Positions 1 through 6,300 of a DNA stretch of 21,222 nucleotides are shown piece by piece. The DNA is from a virus, in the IMG/VR virus record IMGVR_UViG_3300032214_000572, positions 1 to 21,222 of that record. One strand, written 5' to 3'. Position numbers and translations under genes: made by a program. The number at the start of each line of letters is the position of its first letter. The stretch's first letter is position 1. Below the pieces are notes generated by a model. The model made no database searches. It had not been told where the DNA came from and saw only the letters and a program-made list of their open reading frames with translations.

Positions 1-11
1 AGTAATTCTGT

Positions 12-18
12 TATAATA
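12..18 (+). promoter_or_regulatory. Possible -10/late-type promoter box before the first gene
   Basis: The sequence TATAATA lies five bases before the ATG at 24. Read as a sigma70 -10 box or as a variant of the T4-like late box TATAAATA, it would start transcription at or next to the A of the start codon. There is no Shine-Dalgarno-like purine run before this ATG. Upstream sequence is cut off by the window edge, so a -35 element cannot be judged, and AT-rich phage DNA gives such boxes by chance. Confidence 0.25.
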
Positions 19-23
19 GTAGC

Positions 24-326
24 ATGACTACTATTACTCGTGACCAATTATCTGCCCTACTACACACAGGAGAGTGTGTTGTAGAATTTACCAAAGTAGA
101 CGGCACAGTCCGTTCTATGCCCTGCACTCTTAACGAAGCTTTGCTTCCACCGCCTCCTGTGCATATCACTAACACAAATAATCCCATAGATTTTCCTGCC
201 CCTAAACGAGAAAAGAAACTGAATCCAGACATCATGAGCGTTTGGTGTTTAGACAAAAAGGAATGGCGTTCCTTCCGTATCGCCAATGTAATTTCTGTGA
301 AAGCCAAAGATGAAAATCAAGTTTGA
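24..326 (+). CDS. Small SH3/Sm-like WYL_2 (DUF2693-type) phage protein
   Basis: A 100-residue protein of unknown role. It resembles the WYL_2/DUF2693 family, small Sm-like SH3 beta-barrel proteins common in T4-like and other large phages. The visible signature is an N-terminal TTITRDQLSALL helix, a beta-rich EFTKVDGTVRSM strand pair, a Pro-rich loop, and the C-terminal block DIMSVWCLDKKEWRSFRIAN (about residues 69-88), which is the typical part of the family. The family is suspected of binding nucleic acid or ligands, but its function is not established. The chosen ATG has no ribosome-binding site, only a TATAATA box five bases before it. The 3' end overlaps the next small gene by 17 bases, suggesting co-translation. 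It opens a run of accessory genes rather than structural ones. The family call comes from pattern memory and is fairly confident; the function is unknown. Confidence 0.75.
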   Translation: MTTITRDQLSALLHTGECVVEFTKVDGTVRSMPCTLNEALLPPPPVHITNTNNPIDFPAPKREKKLNPDIMSVWCLDKKEWRSFRIANVISVKAKDENQV

Positions 327-477
327 TAAAGAAACCATGCCCGACGAACTTTACAATGCGCTATTAAAGCACTTTGTAAACGAAGCAGTTGGGTTAGGTG
401 TAGAAGTAACCAAGTTTACCGAATTTAACAATTGGGTAATTGAATGTACAGTAAATGAGAAAGCAGCGGTACACTAA
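310..477 (+). CDS. Hypothetical 55-aa protein between WYL_2 gene and uvdE
   Basis: A short open frame encoding 55 residues, beginning MKIKFDKETMPDELYNALLK and ending NEKAAVH. It starts inside the end of the upstream gene (17-base overlap), and its TAA stop shares an A with the ATG of uvdE at 477, the TAATG arrangement typical of translationally coupled phage genes. The predicted fold is an amphipathic helix (about residues 11-30) followed by a beta hairpin around NNWVIECTV. No signal peptide, membrane segment or metal motif is visible. I do not recognise a family. The case that it is real rests on exact tiling between two convincing genes in the same direction and on ordinary, non-repetitive protein composition. 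There is only a weak purine stretch (gccaaag) before the start. Confidence 0.65.
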   Translation: MKIKFDKETMPDELYNALLKHFVNEAVGLGVEVTKFTEFNNWVIECTVNEKAAVH

Positions 478-1502
478 TGATTAAACGAATCGGCTTTGCT
501 TGCAAGTGGATCGACGGTCCTAGTCAGATTGACGGTATCAAACAGACTGATAATTGCAAACAGTATAATACTGGTAGCACTACAGTGGCTTGGTTAAATA
601 GACAGACTAAAGAGGTTGCAGAGCAAAAACTGTGGGACCTAATGGTAGGTAACATTGAATCTACTCGTAAACTTGTAGAATTAGTTGGAGAACAACATGA
701 AGATCTTAGAATGGTACGACTGTCAAGCGATATACTTCCTGTATATACTCAGCAGGATTGGTGCGGGTTTTGGCGGCGTAGCGATGTACGAGCCTATTGC
801 GAAAGAGCATTTGGAGCCGTGGGAACTTTGGCTCGCAAGAATAGTGTTAGGGTCAGTATGCACCCTGGTCAGTTTACTGTGCTTGCCTCTAGTAATCCAG
901 GCATTGTAGAACGATCGATTGAAGAATTTGAATATCATACTGATATGGCTCGCTGGATGGGCTTCGGTAAGACATTCCAGGACTTTAAGATTAATGTGCA
1001 TGTCAGTGGCCGTGAAGGTCCCGAAGGTATTCGCAGAGCATTGACTAAACTTAGTCCCGAAGCCCGTAATTGCATTACGATTGAAAACGATGAAATGACT
1101 TGGGGTATCGATTCTAGTATTGAACTAGCAAAAGATTGTGCCCTAGTACTAGATATTCATCACCATTGGATTAACTCAGGAGAATATATTGACCCGAATG
1201 ATGACCGTGTTAAAAGGATTATTGATAGTTGGCGTGGTGTGCGCCCTGTTATACATTATAGTGTTTCACGGGAAGATGTTGTTGTTGACCATGCCAGCGA
1301 CACCCTTCCCGCCCTTGATGCGCTGATTGCACAAGGCTACAAAAAACAAAAGCTCAGAGCACATTCAAACTTCTACTGGAATACAGCAGCGAATGAATGG
1401 GCGCTGAGCTTTCGTAAAAACTTTGACATTATGTGCGAAAGCAAGGCTAAAAATCTAGCCAGCTTTGCACTCTACGAACAAAGTCTTAAGCAGCTGGCTT
1501 AG
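477..1502 (+). CDS. uvsE: UV damage endonuclease (UvdE/UvsE family)
   Basis: A 341-residue TIM-barrel endonuclease expected to nick DNA 5' of UV photoproducts (cyclobutane dimers, 6-4 products) and some other lesions, starting alternative excision repair. Family blocks appear in order: RLSSDILPVYT (81-91), VRVSMHPGQFT (124-134) with His129, EYH (152-154), NVHVSG (173-178) with His175, TIENDE (201-206) with Glu203, VLDIHHHW (224-231) with Asp226 and the His cluster, VIHYS (258-262) with His260, RAHSNFYWN (294-302) with His296, and MCESKAK (319-325) with Glu321. These match the metal-binding residues known in the family. The length is normal. The start overlaps the previous stop by one base and no strong ribosome-binding site is visible, so translational coupling is likely. 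It converges on the minus-strand Ala/Lys-rich gene, overlapping it by 17 bases. T4 itself uses the unrelated DenV for this job. The call is firm. Confidence 0.93.
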   Translation: MIKRIGFACKWIDGPSQIDGIKQTDNCKQYNTGSTTVAWLNRQTKEVAEQKLWDLMVGNIESTRKLVELVGEQHEDLRMVRLSSDILPVYTQQDWCGFWRRSDVRAYCERAFGAVGTLARKNSVRVSMHPGQFTVLASSNPGIVERSIEEFEYHTDMARWMGFGKTFQDFKINVHVSGREGPEGIRRALTKLSPEARNCITIENDEMTWGIDSSIELAKDCALVLDIHHHWINSGEYIDPNDDRVKRIIDSWRGVRPVIHYSVSREDVVVDHASDTLPALDALIAQGYKKQKLRAHSNFYWNTAANEWALSFRKNFDIMCESKAKNLASFALYEQSLKQLA

Positions 1503-1767
1503 CTTTTGGCTTGCGTGTACCTGTAGACTTAGTAGGGGCTGCTTTTGGAGCAGCCTCTTTCTTTGGAGCAGCAGGCTTTTTAGCCGCAGGCTTCTTAGCT
1601 GGCTTTGCAGCCGGTGCTGATTCTACAGGAGCAGGCGCAACCTCTACTACAGGAGCAGGGGCAGCTTCAACAGCAGGCGTTTCAACTTTATAAGGTGCCG
1701 GTGCCTCAACTGCGGGTGCAGGTGCTGCCTCTTTGGCTCCAAATAATTTCTTAATTAATCCTAGCAT
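1486..1767 (-). CDS. Ala/Pro/Lys-rich histone H1-like low-complexity protein
   Basis: A 93-residue protein read on the minus strand. It starts with a short amphipathic segment MLGLIKKLFG (1-10), continues with an acidic Ala/Pro/Val/Glu-rich stretch (about 11-53), and ends with a strongly basic Lys/Ala/Pro tail (about 54-93) containing PAKKPAAKKPAAPKK. The tail resembles the KAP repeats of histone H1 and of bacterial H1-like proteins such as AlgP, so DNA or RNA binding is plausible; the acidic half could mask it or bind a basic partner. It is a real gene rather than a shadow, because an excellent AAGGAG ribosome-binding site stands six bases before the ATG and a CTAAATA late-type promoter box lies upstream. 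Its last 17 bases overlap the end of uvdE on the other strand. It diverges from the superoxide dismutase gene. Low complexity makes homology assignment unreliable; function unknown. Confidence 0.75.
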   Translation of the reverse strand: MLGLIKKLFGAKEAAPAPAVEAPAPYKVETPAVEAAPAPVVEVAPAPVESAPAAKPAKKPAAKKPAAPKKEAAPKAAPTKSTGTRKPKAKPAA

Positions 1768-1773
1768 ATTAAT

Positions 1774-1779
1774 CTCCTT
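1774..1779 (-). promoter_or_regulatory. Strong ribosome-binding site (AAGGAG) for the KAP-rich gene
   Basis: On the minus strand, AAGGAG is followed by a six-base spacer ATTAAT and then ATG at 1767. This is a near-ideal Shine-Dalgarno site. It decides both strand and start for the low-complexity gene, whose opposite strand is also open. Confidence 0.85.
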
Positions 1780-1786
1780 AGGATTT

Positions 1787-1793
1787 TATTTAG
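1787..1793 (-). promoter_or_regulatory. Late-type promoter box CTAAATA reading left
   Basis: On the minus strand, CTAAATA lies 19 bases upstream of the KAP-rich gene's ATG. If placed like a T4 late promoter (box about -12 to -6), transcription would start near 1781, giving a 14-base leader that just contains the AAGGAG site. Placement relative to the gene is good and the partner box on the plus strand is immediately adjacent. Confidence 0.5.
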
Positions 1794-1795
1794 CG

Positions 1796-1802
1796 GTAAA
1801 TA
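1796..1802 (+). promoter_or_regulatory. Late-type promoter box GTAAATA reading right, before sod
   Basis: GTAAATA sits five bases before the superoxide dismutase ATG at 1808 and three bases from the oppositely oriented CTAAATA box. T4-like spacing puts the transcription start at about 1808, so a transcript from it would be leaderless or nearly so. The sequence GGTAAATATAC recurs exactly at 17821-17831 before another gene, which supports a shared regulatory signal. Confidence 0.4.
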
Positions 1803-1807
1803 TACAT

Positions 1808-2365
1808 ATGACGTTTAAATTCATTCAAAACTTTATAATTGAAGGTAAGAAAGATAAGCTGTTTCATCTTCGGTTGCCCTACGATCGAAGTGAATTAGAA
1901 CCTGCTGTCTCTGAACAAACCATAGATTATCATTACGGTACACTGTACAAAGCCTATGTTGATCGCTATAACAAAGGCGAGGGAGATGATGATTTTAACG
2001 AAGCAGGAGCATTTTTACATAACATTTTATTTGCACAGTATAAAAAACCCGAAGGGTCAAATAGACCCTACGATGCCAGTCTGGAGTTTATCGAAAAACA
2101 TTATAAAACTTTTGATAAGTTTAAAGAAGAATTTAGCAAAATAGCTATGGCCATACAAGGCAGCGGTTGGGCCTATCTTGCCAAAAACGGTGATATCAAA
2201 ACTATTGTTAATCACGAAATCAAGAATGATATTGTCTTACTAATTGATTGGTGGGAACACGCCTGGGCTCTTGACTACCAAGCAGATAAAAAGAAATACT
2301 TAGAAAATCAGTGGAAGATCATTAATTGGGAGAAAATAAATGGCGTACTCGGACAAGGTAATTGA
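1808..2365 (+). CDS. Fe/Mn-family superoxide dismutase, Mn-type pocket
   Basis: A 185-residue cytoplasmic enzyme expected to convert superoxide to oxygen and hydrogen peroxide. Family blocks are clear: LPYDRSELEP (23-32), SEQTIDYHYG (35-44), FLHNILF (69-75), IQGSGWAYL (116-124), DWWEHAWALDY (147-157) and WKIINW near the end. The four metal ligands His42, His71, Asp147 and His151 and the second-shell Tyr (Y50) are present. Gln117 before GSGW with Gly67 four residues before His71 is the MnSOD arrangement, unlike FeSOD. Two gateway residues are missing: the His of GKHH (E. coli His30) is Leu46, and the Tyr after WEHAY (Tyr174) is Ala154. The ATG at 1808 is preferred over an upstream in-frame ATG at 1733, which would run back through the divergent control region. 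No good ribosome-binding site is seen. The gene overlaps iscU by 26 bases and leads the Fe-S cassette. Activity is likely but unproven. Confidence 0.9.
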   Translation: MTFKFIQNFIIEGKKDKLFHLRLPYDRSELEPAVSEQTIDYHYGTLYKAYVDRYNKGEGDDDFNEAGAFLHNILFAQYKKPEGSNRPYDASLEFIEKHYKTFDKFKEEFSKIAMAIQGSGWAYLAKNGDIKTIVNHEIKNDIVLLIDWWEHAWALDYQADKKKYLENQWKIINWEKINGVLGQGN

Positions 2366-2747
2366 TCATTACGAAAACCCAAGAAATGTAGGATCTTTTG
2401 ATAAAAGTGATACTGATATTGGTACTGGTATGGTTGGTGCACCTGCTTGCGGGGATGTAATGAAATTACAAATAAAGGTCGACTATGATACAGGTATTAT
2501 TACAGATGCAAAATTTAAAACGTATGGCTGCGGATCGGCTATCGCGAGTTCGAGCCTCATCACAGAGTGGGTCAAAGGAAAAACACTCGACGAAGCAGGA
2601 TCAATTAAAAACTCCGAAATCGCCACAGAACTAGCACTGCCGCCAGTTAAGATACATTGTTCTATATTAGCAGAGGATGCAATTAAAGCAGCCGTAAATG
2701 ATTACCGTAACCGACACAGCACAAAAGAAAATCAAGCAATTACTTAA
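2340..2747 (+). CDS. iscU: Iron-sulphur cluster assembly scaffold IscU
   Basis: A 135-residue scaffold on which a [2Fe-2S] cluster is built from iron and IscS-derived sulphur before transfer to carriers and apoproteins. It is strikingly like bacterial IscU: MAYSDKVIDHYENPRNVGSF at the start, GAPACGD with Cys37 and Asp39, KTYGCGSAIASSS with Cys64, and LPPVKIHCSILAEDAIKAA with Cys107. All three cluster cysteines, the Asp and the LPPVK motif recognised by the HscA chaperone are intact, so it should work with host IscS and HscA/HscB, none of which is encoded in this window. Length is slightly above the usual 128, from a variable C-terminal tail (residues after DYRNRH). GGGAG stands seven bases before the ATG, inside the end of sod, so the genes are coupled. 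The high similarity to beta/gammaproteobacterial proteins suggests acquisition from such a host. Confidence 0.96.
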   Translation: MAYSDKVIDHYENPRNVGSFDKSDTDIGTGMVGAPACGDVMKLQIKVDYDTGIITDAKFKTYGCGSAIASSSLITEWVKGKTLDEAGSIKNSEIATELALPPVKIHCSILAEDAIKAAVNDYRNRHSTKENQAIT

Positions 2748-3024
2748 AAAGCGAGGTAAAGGCGCAGGTATTCGTATTGGTGTTAGAACCACTGGCTGTA
2801 GCGGACTTGCCTACACAATAGAATATGTAGACAAATACGAGGCAGAAATTGGCGTAACAAATTTTGGATGTCAAGATTTTATATTATTGATAGACGCTAG
2901 AAGCTTAGTTTATTTGAATGGTTTAACTATGGATTGGGTTCGCAATGGACTTAATGAAGGTTTTGAATTCCTCAATCCTAACGAACGTGATCGTTGTGGT
3001 TGTGGAGAATCGTTTAGAGTTTAA
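2698..3024 (+). CDS. iscA: A-type iron-sulphur carrier IscA
   Basis: A 108-residue A-type carrier (HesB/IscA/SufA family) that accepts Fe-S clusters or iron and hands them to target enzymes. It shows the full family pattern: ITVTDTAQKKI at the start, RGKGAGIRIGVRTTGCSGLAY with Cys34, GLNEGFEFLNPN, and the C-terminal CGCGESF with Cys100 and Cys102. The RGKG and LNEGFEF segments resemble IscA more than SufA or ErpA. One additional cysteine (Cys58, in TNFGCQDF) is not one of the family's usual ligands. The gene starts 50 bases inside the end of iscU in another frame, with only a weak purine-rich AAAGCAG before the ATG, so translation is probably coupled to iscU. It ends by sharing TTAA with the convergent minus-strand gene. 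Together with sod and iscU it forms a three-gene cassette. Confidence 0.95.
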   Translation: MITVTDTAQKKIKQLLKKRGKGAGIRIGVRTTGCSGLAYTIEYVDKYEAEIGVTNFGCQDFILLIDARSLVYLNGLTMDWVRNGLNEGFEFLNPNERDRCGCGESFRV

Positions 3025-3308
3025 TACCTGCCCACGGGTAACGTACTGCTAGCTGGCATATCCCATATCTTTTTACGCTCAACACCTTTGCGTTGAGCAA
3101 ATCGCTTTGTGTCGCAGGACGAACAGCAATGAAAATAATTGTTGCTTAGTCGTTTTCTTTCTATATGTTTAAGATCTCGCTTAAACATTTCATCACAACT
3201 GTCACAACGAAACACAGCTAAGGTCTTATTACGCTTATATGCGTGTTCTTGGCCTAGCTTACTCAGCCTAACATATTGAGTTTCAACAAGTTCTGTCATT
3301 AGGAACAT
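3021..3308 (-). CDS. Small zinc-ribbon-like phage protein
   Basis: A 95-residue minus-strand protein with two cysteine clusters: FRCDSCDEMF (Cys35, Cys38) and FHCCSSCDTKRF (His60, Cys61, Cys62, Cys65), a layout able to bind one zinc ion. A basic conserved-looking segment follows (RFAQRKGVERKKIWD, 69-83). Small proteins of this pattern occur in T4-like phages of aquatic bacteria, usually annotated as hypothetical. Some resemble the zinc-binding part of HNH nucleases, but no HNH catalytic core is visible, so I do not call it a nuclease. Two starts are possible: ATG at 3308, four bases after a GTAAATA box, or ATG at 3299. Neither has a good ribosome-binding site. It converges on iscA with overlapping stop codons and diverges from the giant fibre gene, so it is separately expressed. 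Confidence 0.75.
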   Translation of the reverse strand: MFLMTELVETQYVRLSKLGQEHAYKRNKTLAVFRCDSCDEMFKRDLKHIERKRLSNNYFHCCSSCDTKRFAQRKGVERKKIWDMPASSTLPVGRY

Positions 3309-3312
3309 TCTG

Positions 3313-3319
3313 TATTTAC
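3313..3319 (-). promoter_or_regulatory. Late-type promoter box GTAAATA reading left
   Basis: On the minus strand, GTAAATA lies four bases before the possible ATG at 3308 of the zinc-ribbon gene. T4-like spacing gives a start of transcription near 3307, which would favour use of the internal ATG at 3299. It faces away from a CTAAATA box on the plus strand 23 bases to the right. Confidence 0.35.
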
Positions 3320-3342
3320 ATTCGGCTTATAAAATTTTCAAA

Positions 3343-3349
3343 CTAAATA
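3343..3349 (+). promoter_or_regulatory. Late-type promoter box CTAAATA before the giant fibre gene
   Basis: CTAAATA sits 32 bases upstream of the ATG at 3382. T4-like spacing puts the start of transcription near 3355, leaving a leader of about 27 bases that includes a TTAGGA ribosome-binding site. This is the best-placed late promoter in the window and would drive the fibre gene run that follows. Confidence 0.6.
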
Positions 3350-3381
3350 GTAGAGTAAGCATTAAATCTTAGGATTCTACT

Positions 3382-6300
3382 ATGGCAAGAAAAACGATAG
3401 ACATCGGCGTTGTAGGCAACGACGGCACAGGCGATAGCATTCGCGACTCATTTAGAAAAGTCAATGACAATTTCCGCGAACTTTATGGAGCATTAGGGCT
3501 AGGCAGCAGACTACGCTTTGCTACCTTAGAAGATGCTCCTCCGGGAGGCGAAGGCGATGATTATTATAGAGGTTTAGAAAACGCAATCGTAGCTGTAAAT
3601 GCTGACGAATCTGGATTAATTTTTAAACAGTTAGTTGCCGGTACTGGTATAAGTTTAAACTTTACTAACGAAAATCAAATTGAAGTTACTAATACAAGAT
3701 CAACAGTAGCAGCCGATCCTGCCCCTAGACTAGGTGGAAATTTACAAGGCCAGTCTGGTGGCGTTCAATATCGTATACAGCAACTTACTACGCCTATCAC
3801 TTCAGACGAGGCTGCAAACAAAGCCTATGCTGATACCAAAATTGCTCTTGCTGGAGTAAATGCACAAGATCCAGCAGCTGGTAATGCAATTAACACAGCA
3901 TTTGGTACTATGACCGGACCGTTAATTTTGTCCAGGAACCCGGAACCAGAAGATGATATTACCTATGGTGGTTTTATTGCTGCTACAAAAAACTACGTGG
4001 ATAATGCAGGCTTTGCGTCAGTAGCAAACTTGTTTGTTGCCACGTCCGGCTCAGACGAAAGAATTGGAGTTGGAGCTAGTGTTCAAGGACGAGCATTGCC
4101 CTTTGCCTATAGAACACTAGAAGCTGCTTTAAAAAGAGCAGAAGAACTTATTTTAGAAGCGCCGCCTGAAATTGGACCTTACAAAAAGGTACTAACTTGG
4201 ACAAATCCAGATAGCGGAGTTATTAATGATTGTACACTTGCTGATATCGATGTATCTGACGATAACGGTGCAGGATTTGCTGGAAGGGTTACGTTAACTA
4301 TTGATACTATTGAACTAGTATCAGGTGGTTTTAACTATCAAGTAGGAGAAATTTTAAGAATTAATGCTGTCGGTGGTGACACTATTAATGCGGCAACTGT
4401 AGAAATTTTAACTGTAAACAGTTCCCCAGGTACACCCAACGGTCCAATTCTTACCTTTAGATTGTTAACTGGCGGTAAGTTTGACGAAGGTGCAGACGGT
4501 TTAGGTCCTGGACTTCCTGTCGAAGGCCCTACAGGTATAACTGTTACCGCCGGAAGTACCTTTGGTACCAACGGTGTGTTTGCTGTTACCTACAAAGTAA
4601 GCACAGCTCTTATTCAATCGGCCGGAACTGGATATAGTTTAGTTTCAGTTCGAGTCGAACCTACAATTACAGACACCGATGCAAGATCTGGATTTGGCTT
4701 TGCTGATGTTGTATCTGGTGCTATTGCTGGTATTACCATCACCGACGGCGGCAATAACTTTACTGAGTTTCCTAATCTAATTGTTAGCCTTCCTAGATTC
4801 TTAATCTACACAGGAGGTCAAAGAACTGATTTTACTGGTGATGTAACCACCGACAGCGCAGAAGCACGTAGAGGACGAGATATTAGAGAAGGTCTATATC
4901 TACAAGGTGAAACATCCGGAGCTCTAGCTCAAATCCTAGCTCACAGCGGTGCGTTGGATACGTTAGGTAACGAGATATTCGATATTGATATCAAATACGG
5001 AACATTTGAAATTGGCGAAAAGATCAGCTACGGCGATGTTGCCAATAGTAGACAGATTTCAGTTCTTGTAGAAAGTGGAATCTATTACGAAAACCTTCCT
5101 TTGAAGATTCCACAAAACGTTGCAATTATCGGTGATGAATTCCGCAGAACAATTATTCGTCCAAAGAAAGGAGCTAGCTCAAGCCCTTGGGCATTTAAAT
5201 ATTTTAGAAGAGATAAAATTATCGATGGGTTGAATACCGCTAGAAGTGATTACAACGCCGCTAGAGAAGACCTGTATGGTTATCATTATCTAACCAATGC
5301 CGACGAACCAGTATATGACGAAGCATTAATTAACAACAAAGGTTTCTATAGATCTGCTGCTGACCTATTAAGACTTAACAAGAAATTTATTCAGGAAGAA
5401 GTAATAACTTGGATCAATAAACAGATTGCAGAAGAAATAGCACCATTTGTCGGATTTGAATATAACTCGGATATTTGCAAACGAGATGTGGGATTGTTAA
5501 TTGACGCTATGGTCTTTGACCTTAGATACGGCAGTGCTCCAAGAACTATTTCGGCAGCACTAAAATACAAAGATGCAAACAATGCCAGCGCGGTACTAGC
5601 TATTACCGAGCAGTTAGATCAAACTATTGCAGCCATTCGAAGATTAGAAACTGTTGCTCAGGCAGCTATTCGAAACATTGAAATTGTAAATTCTGAATAT
5701 CTGCAACCTATTACAGGAACCCTAATAACCTATAGTGAGCCTCAGGTTATCGATACTGCCTATACAGCAGAAACAGGATCAGGCGGAACTCCTGTTACAG
5801 TATCCTCAGTGACTAAAGGTGTTACAACAACAATTACTACTACCGGAACACACGGACTACTTACAGGGGAAATTGTTACCTTCCGAAATATGTTAGGACT
5901 GACTAATCTGAATGGTAACAGCTATTGGATCACTGTAGCGACTCCTACGCAGTTTGTAATCTATACTGATCAGGCTAGATCTATACCAGTAAACAGTACA
6001 GACTTTGCAGGAACATATACTGCAAATTCAGGAGATGCTGTGCCTAATGGTGGAGTTATCGGCAGGCTAACTGACGTTATCATTGACATTATTGACACAG
6101 GCAGCGAATCATACAATGTGCCATTAGACAATGACAAAATGGATGTATTCTTATGCAACGATGCAGTTATTGGTCGTGCTATGACATTGCAAGGGGCCGG
6201 AGGCTTCGGCTGCGTACTAGATCCCGAAGGTCAAATTCTTGCCAAGTCTCCTTACTTCCAGGAAGGTGCTGTGTTCTCAAAGAGTACAGGACGTCAAACC

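Noticed and set aside
723-1001. Minus-strand open frame inside uvdE
   Set aside because: No ribosome-binding site or family resemblance, and it lies opposite strongly conserved UvdE motifs.
1458-1498. Inverted repeat GCCAGCT / AGCTGGC near the uvdE end, a possible terminator
   Set aside because: The stem is only seven bases with a loop of 27 and no T-run follows on either strand. It also lies in coding sequence.
1511-1693. Plus-strand open frame rich in Gly/Ala/Phe
   Set aside because: It is the complement of the Ala/Lys-rich minus-strand gene, which has a strong ribosome-binding site; the plus-strand frame has none.
1733-1807. Upstream in-frame ATG at 1733 that would lengthen the superoxide dismutase by 25 residues
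   Set aside because: It would read back through the divergent promoter region and into the minus-strand gene's start, and the added residues match nothing in the SOD family. The ATG at 1808 is better placed.
3021-3308. Zinc-ribbon protein as an HNH homing endonuclease
   Set aside because: Cysteine pairs are present but the His-Asn-His catalytic pattern is not.
4027-5200. Beta-helix-like part of the giant fibre as an active polysaccharide lyase or depolymerase
   Set aside because: The fold resemblance is only to the start of pectate-lyase-like helices, no catalytic residues can be identified, and the region is interrupted by helical inserts.
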